A stretch of 64,000 bases of DNA, taken from contig CM042018.1 in NCBI GenBank assembly GCA_023525975.1, positions 79,863,001 through 79,927,000 on the forward strand, written 5' to 3'. Shown here piece by piece: positions 45,514-55,354 of this stretch. The translations under genes were made by a program, and so were the position numbers. How positions within the stretch are numbered: position 1 is the stretch's first letter; each line of letters starts with the position of its first letter. This DNA comes from Smallanthus sonchifolius (lineage: Eukaryota > Streptophyta > Magnoliopsida > Asterales > Asteraceae). Below the pieces are notes generated by a model. The model made no database searches and was not told the DNA's origin. It was given only the letters and a program-made list of their open reading frames with translations.

Positions 45514-48500
45514 ATGGCTCGACGTGTCGAATACAAGCATAATCAAGTGGCATTATTAGATCCTAATATGCCGGAAGCTGTTCATTTTCAAGGCATAATC
45601 AATTTTCTGAATCGATCAAGATTGCGTGTTGCTTTATCTGCGGATCCGTATATTAGCTTGGTGTATATACAACAATTCTGGGATACCGTACATCAAGATA
45701 TTGACGTGGAACCGCATGTCCTTCGTGCAACAGTCAATAATACCGCTATTGCAATTTCCGAAGCGACAATTCGAGCTGCTCTTGATTTAGGAGGAAATGC
45801 TGAAGATCCAATTTCTTATCCTAGTACTCTTATTATGGGATGTTTTCAAAGGATGGGTTATCGTGGACGACAAAATGACACTCAAGCTCGGAAAGGTGGT
45901 TTAGTGGGTGAATGGTGATACTTTATGCATGTGATCATACAATGCATTTCTCCACGAAAAGCTGGTACGGATGGCTTGAAGATGGCATTACAAACGGCAA
46001 TGGTGGCCTTAACATTGAATAAGCGATTCAATTTTCCGCTTTATTTCTATAGGGAGATAGTTATGCAGATCAATCCAGCTGAAGGTCAAGGTTTCTTGAT
46101 GTATCCAAGGTTTATTCAGCTGATACTTAATCATCTTATTCCAGATCTTCCACAACATGCTATTAGTTTGACTTTGACTCCGATGTCAAAACGTATCTTT
46201 ACAGACTGTACTAAGGTGAAACAGCAGAATGCTGCTTTGATTCCAGTGAATACTGCACTGTTTGGGCACTTAATCAATCCTGATTATGTTGCACCACTGA
46301 ATAACAACTGGTTTCATCCAGATGAACTTGCTCAAGTTCAAGGAGTTAATGTTCAACCACAACCACAACAGCAACAACCACAACAGCAACAACCACAACA
46401 ACCACTACAACAAGTTCAACCTCAACAGATTCCACAACCACAAATTCACATTCCTATTCCTGAACAAATTCCTATTCCACAAGCTGCATTTAATATTCCT
46501 ATTCAGGAACCAATTTTAGAAGAGGTCGTTCATGATCCTGATCACGATCTAGGAATGAACATGGATGATTTTGTTGATGATGCTGTGAACTCGCCAATTC
46601 ATGAACAAGAAGGGAATGTGGTGACTGAAGCTGAGTCAAGTTCCAGTTCAAGTGATACTTCATCATCTGATGATGACAGCACTGCTTCTGATGAATCTAG
46701 AGATTTTTCTCCAGGTCATTATGAACGGTTGGCTTCTATTCCACTGGCTAATGCTGGAAAACGCATTAAATCTCAAGCCAGACGACCACGACGCAAGTCT
46801 GTTCGGGATCCTCCTTCCGGATCAGTTCTTGGAAAAAGATCGTTGGTAGATGAACGTTCTGACACTGATAGTGACTTTAATCCTGATCCTTCACGACAAA
46901 AGTTAATGTCTGCTTCAATTGCGGCTGCACAGTCTTCTCAAGGAGTTGAGGATGCAAATTTTGTTGCTTCTCTGATTGTTACTCCTCCAAGATCTAAGGA
47001 TCCATCTCCAGTTCCATCTCCTATTCCTACAGCAATTCCTACTACTTCAAGTCCTTCTATTCCACAATCCACAGCTGGTCCATCAAAGACTTCTGATTCT
47101 GACAGGATTACTTTCCTTGAATCCCAAGTGCTTACTTTACAAACACAAGTTAACTCTCTTGTGTCTATTGATTCTCAATGACAGCTGGTGATTCAGACTC
47201 AAGCTCAACAGATTGCTGATATGCAAGCGTTAGTGTCCAAACTCGTTCAGCATCTTGACGCTCAGGGGGAGTTAAGGATACCTGATACTTGTCACACTGA
47301 GTCAATACAAAGACGTGATGATGAAGACAATGATCCTGCTGGAAATATTGAGGGTGATCGTCAATACACTGACGCTAATCCTATATCTAGAGTTCAGGGG
47401 GAGTCGACATCACAATCTCTTGAAGGAAACAAAGATAAAGATACTTCGGGTAATAATGAAGAAGAAATTCTGTTATTAGAATTCTTTCAAGATTCAGAAG
47501 AAGAGGCTGAAAAGATTGAATGTCTTGATGACATTGACGATTTATTCAATGACATGAAAGATGATATGTCAGACACTGAGATAGAAGAAGGAGAAATAGT
47601 GGAGATTGAAATAGAGAAAGATAAAGACAGTGTTACATATGAAGGCTGTGACGGTCTTAAGGTGCCGTATAACTTCATCCAAGAGGATGTTGTTCCTGAA
47701 TTCTCTTATGACGGAATAACTGACTCTATGGACTCTATTGAAGACGTCACATTGCCTGATGATACAGCTGAGTCAAAGATGGATACGGATGATGAGAATC
47801 TTCAATTCAATAAGAATGCTGAAACTGAAACTACTCACACTGAGTCTCCGAAGATTAATGAAGAACCTGTGATGTTTAGAGATACAGGTATGACACGAGA
47901 ACAGTGGAGAGAAGTAGTAAATAGTTGGATGAAGGTACAACCAAAGTCTCCAATACAACCTGCTCAGAAAGAAAAATATGTGAATAAAGAGCAGTGTGTA
48001 GGAAGGATCATAAGTTGGTTCTATGATGATGAATCAAAATTGTTTCTAATCAAACGATCTGACGGTGTTCAATACTTAAAGCCTAGGATCAAATATTTCA
48101 ATACCTTACCGAGGTGTGAAATAAATGGTCTAGCTTCAAAGCCTCTCATAAATAGATCGAAGAATGGTTTGGCTGATGTGATAGCAAATCTGATAAAGAA
48201 AGAAGGTAGTTCGGGTAAGTATGAAAGGCTGAAACCACAGAAGGGAAAGAGAGTGAAGAACACAGATCCTAAGACTGGAAAAGTAACCTGGAGATACAAG
48301 TATAGACCAGTACGTGCTGTACACAAGATACCATTGAAGAAGATTCCTCAAGACTTTCTTGGGAATATGAAATGGTGGTATGTTGATGTTAATACTGGTG
48401 AAGCAAGGGTTGAGGATAAAGATAATAAGGTCATTGTGTGTTTCTATGACGCAATGAATCTTATTAATTTTTCAAAGAAAGATCAGAGGACACTGAGAAA

Positions 48501-48630
48501 GAATGAGATAATGTATACTGATGAATGGAGAGAACAAGGTCTACAGTATAAAAGAGTTTTGGAGATATGCAGAAGATACGGTGTGCATGCTGGCAGCAGA
48601 CTACCGGATAACTGGAAGACTTCAAGATAA
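45514..48630 (+). pseudogene. Element C ORF3 (env-position protein), two in-frame TGA codons
   Basis: ATG at 45514 (MARRVEYKHNQ) directly follows an AG. One reading frame of about 1039 codons runs to TAA 48630, interrupted only by TGA at 45916-45918 and 47179-47181. N-terminal domain (residues 1-135): FLNRSRLRVALSADPYISLV, QQFWDTVHQDIDVEPHVLRA. Second conserved block (about 140-260): HVIIQCISPRKAG, FLMYPRFIQLILNHLIPDLP. Then a Gln/Pro-rich repeat (PQQQQPQQQQPQQ), an acidic Ser/Asp stretch, a basic GKRIKSQARRPRRKS cluster that could be a nuclear localisation signal, a coiled coil around the second TGA (LESQVLTLQTQVNSL, ADMQALVSKLVQHL), acidic sequence and a basic C-terminal domain (WRYKYRPVRAVHKIPLKKIP, MKWWYVDVNTGEA). 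No signal peptide or membrane span is evident. Function unknown; position is that of the Sirevirus env-like ORF. Confidence 0.75.
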
Positions 48631-48653
48631 ATACAGAAGATCAAGCTATTGTC

Positions 48654-48664
48654 AAGGGGGAGTT
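48654..48664 (+). promoter_or_regulatory. Element C polypurine tract
   Basis: AAGGGGGAGTT directly before the 3' LTR, identical to the B PPT. Confidence 0.92.
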
Positions 48665-49153
48665 TGTTAGGACATAGACTTGTAATGACAAAAGCTTGTA
48701 ATAGTTAGATTTTATGTCTTTATGTTTTGTCATGAAATTGTAAGTTACCAAGTGTTTTACTAGTGAGCCTAGAGGCGAACTTAGTTAAGTTCGCCTGCCC
48801 TATCAGAGGCGAACTTAATAAGTTCGCTTAGGCATAGCTGAGGCGAACTTGTTAAGTTCGCTTATACTGTTTCAGGCGAACTTAGCTAAGTTCGCTTACA
48901 GCAGTGTTGGGTCTATATATTGTTGTTACAGAGTCATTAGACAGACAGGAACAGAAGCGTGAACAGAGGTGAACAATTGTCTGATCGAGTCTGTAACCAT
49001 TGTTATTCTGAATATAATCGAGAAGTTTATTTACGCGTGTTGTTGTGAATTGTCGGTTAGTATACAAAACGTTAACGCGAAGGATTCCGCACTTCGTGTT
49101 ATCGCAGCGTCATATCACGAGTTTGATCAGTAGCTGAGTTACCTGGACCTACA
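48665..49153 (+). repeat. Element C 3' LTR
   Basis: 489 bp, one visible difference from the 5' LTR. Palindromes at 48773-48897, TATA box at 48914-48921. Confidence 0.96.
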
Positions 49154-49673
49154 ATTGTTTTGGGCTTTGAATCCGCTTGGTATACGACAAAGTTAAGTTG
49201 ACTAATCCGGTGGTATGACTAATACAAATGTGTGAACGGTACACCGCTAGATCCTTATTCTCACAACATTTGGTTCACGAATTATGTTCTTTAGAATAAA
49301 ATGGTAGGATTCCCAGCTAGGGACATCGTTCCCCTCAACTCCTTGAATGCTATCTCCAAGTTGGTTTGAGACATCAGACTTAAATATATTTATTATTATT
49401 TGAAAGAGTGGTTAGACTTTGTTCACCGGGAGGCGGTGCAACAATGGGACCATGTATAAAGACGTACCGTTCCCAACATGAGTTCACCAATTCTTGGTTT
49501 CATAACAAGTTCGTATAAATACTTACGATCTTATTAATATTAACCAAGCCATACAAGTTTCAAGTGAAGTTTGATTAAAAAGGTTTTACGGTCTTACACT
49601 TTAAAATCAAGAGCACTAACAAGTGTAAAGACAAAATCAAGTAATAGCAAAAATCCATCACGAAGATGGTTTT

Positions 49674-51767
49674 TGTAAAGCCCCAAACCCGGTAGGCCTC
49701 ACGTTTTGGATTTACTCATCAACACATAGCTCATAAACATAAGACATTCATCACTAAGCAGCGGAAACGATTTAAACTTTATCATACGCAGCGGAAACAT
49801 AACTTGTCTAATACAACTTGTCTACTACAACTTGTCAAATACAAACTGAAACTTGTCTGAATTAACTAAAACATAAACATAAACAGGATGCCAGATGCTG
49901 ATATTCGGTTAACTCTTCTTGCCAAGCCAAGCATCCACATCCATCCAAGGCCACCAACACTTAACTGATATGCATACAAAAAAGCAGCAACACTAAGTGA
50001 GTTCTAACGTTTACTTTAAATCAATTATATAAAAGATTTACTAATACATACATACTGCCCTTTAGGCAAAAATTTACATACTTTACTTTTCAAATCAGTT
50101 TAAAACATATAATAAACCGTCAATTCCTTTACATTGTACTACCCTCATGGCTCTCGGCCATGAACTGACAAGTACCTGGTCAATGCCCCCATGGCCAACG
50201 GCCATGAACCGACACTACCGCTTAAACGTCAATTCACTTGTCACATAATGTACCTCCCCCATGGCTCACGTCCATGAACCGACGAGTACCTGGTCAATGC
50301 CCCCATGACTCACACATCCATGAACCGACAATACCGCTTAACGCTAAGGGGAGGTTGCGTGGACCTCCTGAGCAAACGTCGTTACTCATCCCAATTGTAT
50401 AACCGTTAACGAACCCAAAGGTTCTTACTAATGGGTGGAACCCATATCTGACATTTTGTACAAGTAACATCTGTCCCAAGGACCTTTACAGCTGGTACAC
50501 ATTCTCATAGGAAATCTATTCACTTTCTGTTCATAGACTTTCTTTATCTTGATCATAACTTTAACATGCATTATGCCTTTGTTTATGTATATGAAAATAT
50601 AGTATACGCTTGCCATAAATACCTTTTCTTTTACTGAAATAAAGCTTAACATATATATCATATCTTTGTTTATGTATATGAAAATATAGTAAACGCTTAT
50701 CATAACATATATCTTACTTTACTTGAAAATACTAACACATATATTATGCCTTTGTTTATGTATATGGAAATATAGTAAACGCTTGCCAATAATATAGGTA
50801 TACTTTGCTCAAAACGTACATTTGCCTCGTTTAAACTTTACACTAGAACATTGCTTTTCACTTTGTTTATTAATATAAAATATGTAATAAACCTTTTACA
50901 CTAAGTAAGCACACCACCCCTAAAACAGGCAAAAAACGGATTAGAACTCACCTAGCTTTCTTAGTTAACTTTTCTTTACGGCTCAACGATCTATTCGAAA
51001 GGTCATAAACGAAGCGTGTTATCTCCAAGTCATGACAAAACTATTTGTCCCAAATATACTAGATCAAAAACTCTACTGTTCGAAATCTTCTTTCGATAGA
51101 AATTAATTTCGGTCGAAATGTCTTGTCCGAAAACCATTTCGCCTGAAAACTAATTCGCCCGAAATGTCTTTCATCTGAAGACTTATTCGTGCAAAAAAAA
51201 TTCCGTTCGAAAACGAGTTCGTCTGAAATCTTTTGTCTGAATTCTCTCTTCGTCCAAAGTACTTTTTGGACGCTTCGAAGTTTTTGGACCATTCAATGAC
51301 TTTTTGGACGACTCATATGTTCTTGGCTAGATTCTTCGTATTTGATCCAAAATCCCAACTTTTTACGTATAAATTGTTCTAATCTTAACCATGAAGCTAA
51401 ATCTATAGTTTTTATTCAAAAACACACATAAAAATCTAATCTTTTTGAAACCCTAAAAACCCACTTTACATAAAAAAAATCAGATTCTGGACGTGATTCG
51501 TACCTCTAATAGACTCGTTTCTTCAGCTAATCTTCGTGTCAACACTAGAGAAGAAGGTTTGATCAATCTTCGGCAAAACCGACTGACTCTCTCTCTAAAA
51601 TATTTCTCTATCTAGAAACAAAAATGGTGATGAAATGGAGGTTTGGGGCTGGTCTTGAGGCTTATAAGGGGCCCAACCCTTACCCTTTTTGGCCCATACA
51701 CCCAAGCCCAAGCCCGCACCTCACATCTTTGCTAAGTATTCTGTGTTCTAAAACTCGGGATGTTACA
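49674..51767 (-). repeat. Element F 3' LTR
   Basis: Plus-strand ends TGTAAAGCCCC...GATGTTACA. Contains four CATGGC...GCCATG hairpins (50146-50331), three tandem units of about 90 bp around 'tttgtttatgtatatgaaaa' (50568-50790), and a TTTCG/CGAAA-rich stretch at 51062-51270. A TTATAAG string near 51660 is a candidate TATA box on the minus strand. Confidence 0.85.
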
Positions 51768-52038
51768 AGTATACCCTCCTTACAACAGGTTTCATCCTCG
51801 AAACCTGCCATAAGCTATACTAATAGCAAATCACAGAATGAGTGGCATAAACCGAAGCTATGCGAGGCAGCTTGGTCATGAAGGCCATTGTGATTAACTA
51901 ACACTGAGAGTCTAACCGGGGCAGATTTCTAATTCTAAGGCATCTAATCTAATGGGGCTAACTAATCATATAGGGAATCAACATCATGAACTTGCCATAG
52001 CATAAAATAGGAGCTTAAAACGTACCTTAATGAGTTAT
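51768..52038 (-). other. Element F 3' untranslated region
   Basis: Short non-coding stretch. The minus strand reads AAGGAGGGTATACT before the LTR, a weak PPT. Confidence 0.6.
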
Positions 52039-53019
52039 CTAGTAGGCCCTTGCTTTGGCCTTGTTGTTGTAGGGTTCCTTCTCTTCACTCTTTCCCTTTC
52101 CGGATCCCCCAGTTTCCGGTTCCTTGGGCTTTCTACAATCCCGACTTACGTGTCCCTGCTCCCATAATTGTGGCATCTAGGCTTATCTGGACAGTCACGT
52201 GACTGGTGTCCGAACTTGCCACACCTAAAGCATCCTACCTGACCAGCTCTACATTCACCTCTATGCCTCTTCCCACACTTGCCACATAGGCCTTCGGCTT
52301 CTACCCTTGCTCTCCCCTCACTAGGACCCTGGAGGTCCTCACCAGCATGCTTTATCATTTTTTTCTTGGGCACATCAGGGATGACTTCAGTAGAAGCGAT
52401 GTCATCATACACAACGCCACTCAGAACAACCACCAACTCAAAGGTACTCGGTGTTTTGGCTTTGACAAAAGTACGGATCTTTGGAGGCAACCTCTAAACA
52501 TAATAATGAATTCTCCACTCTTCAGTTGTCACAAGATGGGGCACCAGACATGCCAACTCATTATACTTTGAAGTATATTGCTGGTGAGTCATGAGTCCGG
52601 CTTGTAGAGTCAAGAACTCCCTTTCCACCTTGTGGACCTCATTCTTTGGACAAAATTTTCAATTACCAATGCTTTTAGATCGTTCCACCTCATCAACTCG
52701 ACCGCTTTGTCACCTTTAGCTTGTTTCACAGTTTCCCACCAATGTGCTGCTTCTCCCTTTAATGACTTTGCAGCGAACATGACTGCTTGTTCCTGTCGGC
52801 ATTTGATGGGTTGCAAAGCACACCACTTATTCCTGTGTGTTTCGTGTCGGTTTTGTATAGTTTTCGAGTCATATTGAGTCGTTTATAGTTAGTATTGAGT
52901 TGTGTTTTGTTTTGTAGGTAATCCGGTGAGTTTGGAGCTTTAACGCGCAAGATATATGAAGGCACGAGTGAACGAGGCGAAACGAGAAAAAGGATGAAAC
53001 TTTCTGTCAATATGGACTT

Positions 53020-53153
53020 CTCGCGGTACGCGACCGAAGAAGACCTTCCCCTCGCGGTACGTGAGGGGTGTGAATTCAGGAAAACTTCGCGACTATCTTG
53101 TCTCTCACGGTACACGAGAGACTAGACTCCTGGGCCTCGCGGTACGTGGGAGA
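53020..53153. repeat. Palindrome cluster in solo LTR J
   Basis: Four copies in about 135 bp: TCTCGCGGTACGCGA, CCCTCGCGGTACGTGAGGGG, TCTCTCACGGTACACGAGAGA-like and CCTCGCGGTACGTGGGAG. All centre on CGGTAC(G/A). The cluster ends about 35 bases upstream of the TATA box. Confidence 0.9.
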
Positions 53154-53187
53154 CCCCAGTTACGGGTCTTTTTGCCTATTTTCTTGG

Positions 53188-53195
53188 TATAAAAG
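53188..53195 (+). promoter_or_regulatory. TATA box of solo LTR J
   Basis: TATAAAAG on the plus strand, just downstream of the palindrome cluster, the arrangement seen in the C LTR. Confidence 0.55.
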
Positions 53196-54819
53196 CTTAA
53201 GTCCGATTCTAGGGTTAGGAGGGCGATTCCAGACATAAAGATTGAAGCGTTTTGGCGATTTTGAGTGGGAGAAAGCTTCTAGGATCAATTGGAAGTGGTG
53301 ATTGAAGTTAGAGATCATAGATTGGGTTGTTCTCATCTTCCGGTTTACGTTATCTTTCTTTGTTTTACTTTTCCAGATTTGAAACCATGAATTCTTTGTT
53401 TGATTCTTCTGTTTTGATGCTATTAGACATGATGATTGGCTAGACTTTCTTAGCTACCAAGATTTTGATGATTATGTTTTGTTAATTGGTTTGATTTTGG
53501 ATTTCAGTTTCTTTTTTATGGATTAACAATAAAGTAAAGAACTTGGTTTGTTTGATTGGATGTATTTGCGTATTTAATCTTGATTTATGATCTGTTGAAT
53601 GCTGCTTTGTGAATGTCTTTCATGTATGGTCGCATATTAGGTCGCTAGCTGTGTGCATGTGATTGGTTTATGGTTTACTGCATTGTATCCATAGGAACAT
53701 CGATTGAGGGTTTGTTAGGGTTGAGTATTCTGCCTGCTTCAATAGCTGAAAAGTGCGAAGTTGTCGGGTAATCTTTGGTGTTAGGGTTTTAGGTTAATCG
53801 CTCTGAAAGGAGGGTTTCTTAGGTTTCCTAACGTCATTGTTATTCCGTGTCTTATCAAGTGAATTCAAGTTACTCCTTGCACTGAAAGGTGTATTGAGAT
53901 AGTAAGACTGAGAGGTAATTTGTCTAGCTAGTACTTTCGTGTTGTTGGAGATAGCTGAGAGGTGATCCGACTAACTAGTGAGTTTCACACGTCCCTTAGG
54001 GTTTCCTATTAGGTCACACCCGGAGAATGATCTGAGATCCGTTAGCTATTCTGAGTGTGTCGTATTCTAAGAGCCCGGTTCCATCATAGTTTTCGTATCC
54101 GAGAGATTTCCAAGGTACATGCATAGGATTCAGAGTCTAGGTAGTGCTTTCCCCATTTGAGAGTTTCCTAGAGTTTCTTTCTTTCTATTTGGTGTCGTTA
54201 GTTAGAGAGTTCCAGTAGTTATAGTTCACAAAACAAATTCCCCCCAATACAATTCAGTTTAGTTAGTTGAGTCAGAGTCTAGATAGAGTTGTCACTAGTG
54301 TCTCGTGGGTTCGATATCCGGACTTCATTTGACTTTGCTACATTGGTCGGTACACTTGCCGGATGTGTGGTCTAGTATTAGGTTGAGTTTAGATTTATAA
54401 ATTTAAAGCTAGAGTGTCTAGGTTAGGTTTTTATATTAGTTTTTATATACCGTCTGGACGACATCAGCATTCACTAAGACGAATGGTCGACTCCATGCCG
54501 TTAATCCAGTCTAAAGTATCTGCTGCTTCTTTCTCCCCAGTAAGCGCAGGTGGATCACAACCTCGAAATGATTTGTAGTCGCAACCGCAAGCTGGCGGTG
54601 CAACATTCTCTACCAGAACTGGTCCTCCCATAGCTGGAAGCACCACGGGCCCTTCAGTGACTGGGGTTGTGTTGGGGTTCTCCTTGGCTTTCCTCAAGAC
54701 TTCGTCTAGTATGACCTGTAAGGTTTCCTCTAGTAGGCGGGTGAATTCCCGATTGACAGCTGCCTGTACGGCTGGTTCAAACTCAATTAGCTGGTCATCT
54801 CCTTCCACATGTTCAACAT

Positions 54820-55354
54820 TGTAGAAGCATGTTTTTGTAACTATAGATTAAATTCTATGTATCGGTGTATGTGGCTAGTACGCAGGAGGGTGTTCCTGAG
54901 TACTTAGCCTTCACACCAGTTTGGTCCTGCGTACTTAGTAAGTACGCAAGGCTTTTGCCTTGCGTACTTGTCAAGTGCGCATGACCAAACCATGCGTACT
55001 TAGTAAGTACGTAAGGCTTTTGCCTTGCGTACTTGTTAAGTACGCAGGTAGTGTTCCTGCCCCTATAAATAGAAGGCTTGTCTTCATTTGTAGCTGGAAC
55101 TCTAGAACTAGGTTGAGAGGTATCCGGGTCGGGACGAGCTCTCCCGACCCCTGGACCGTGAGCTTAGATGAGAGATGTGTGCTCCTTCGGTATGTAGTCT
55201 GTAATACGGGATGACTTCTATGTTATGGATTACGTGTCGTTTCATTCTCTTGTTTATTGTTCATGTATTCTCTGTCTCGTTTTCTTACTTCCCACACAAA
55301 TCACAGAACAGGTCCGTGTATTTCCACTGCGCGACGAGGCTCCCGGGACCTAGA
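54820..55354 (+). repeat. Element G 5' LTR
   Basis: 535 bp. Four hairpins at 54928-55048, then TATAAATA at 55064-55071. Downstream R/U5 includes a TATCCGGGTCGGGACGAGC block shared with the 3' copy. Confidence 0.88.

Larger units (their letters stand above)
35428..49153 (+). mobile_element. Element C: young, nearly intact Ty1/copia Sirevirus-type retrotransposon
   Basis: 13,726 bp with TGTTAGGACA...GGACCTACA termini and TSD ATTGT at 35423-35427 and 49154-49158. Both LTRs are 489 bp and I find a single difference (A versus G in one palindrome arm). It contains a Met-tRNA PBS, leader, open gag (1027 codons), pol in the same frame with one nonsense codon, a 2.5 kb spacer, ORF3 in one frame with two TGA codons, and a PPT. 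It is by far the youngest insertion here and the best reference for annotating A, B and G. Confidence 0.96.
52804..54466 (+). mobile_element. Element J: solo LTR in the gag of F
   Basis: 1,663 bp, TGATGGGTT...GACGACATCA, TSD GCATT at 52799-52803 and 54467-54471. No coding region. A TATA box TATAAAAG lies at 53188-53195, with four CTCGCGGTACGTGAG-type palindromes just upstream. Orientation is inferred from the TATA box. Short ORFs inside are not genes. The family is probably gypsy from its size, but no internal region remains to test this. Confidence 0.85.

Noticed and set aside
46322..46849. Alternative-frame ORFs within C ORF3 rich in Asn/His/Phe
   Set aside because: Frame shadows of the CAA-rich Gln/Pro repeat; no homologue in A or B.
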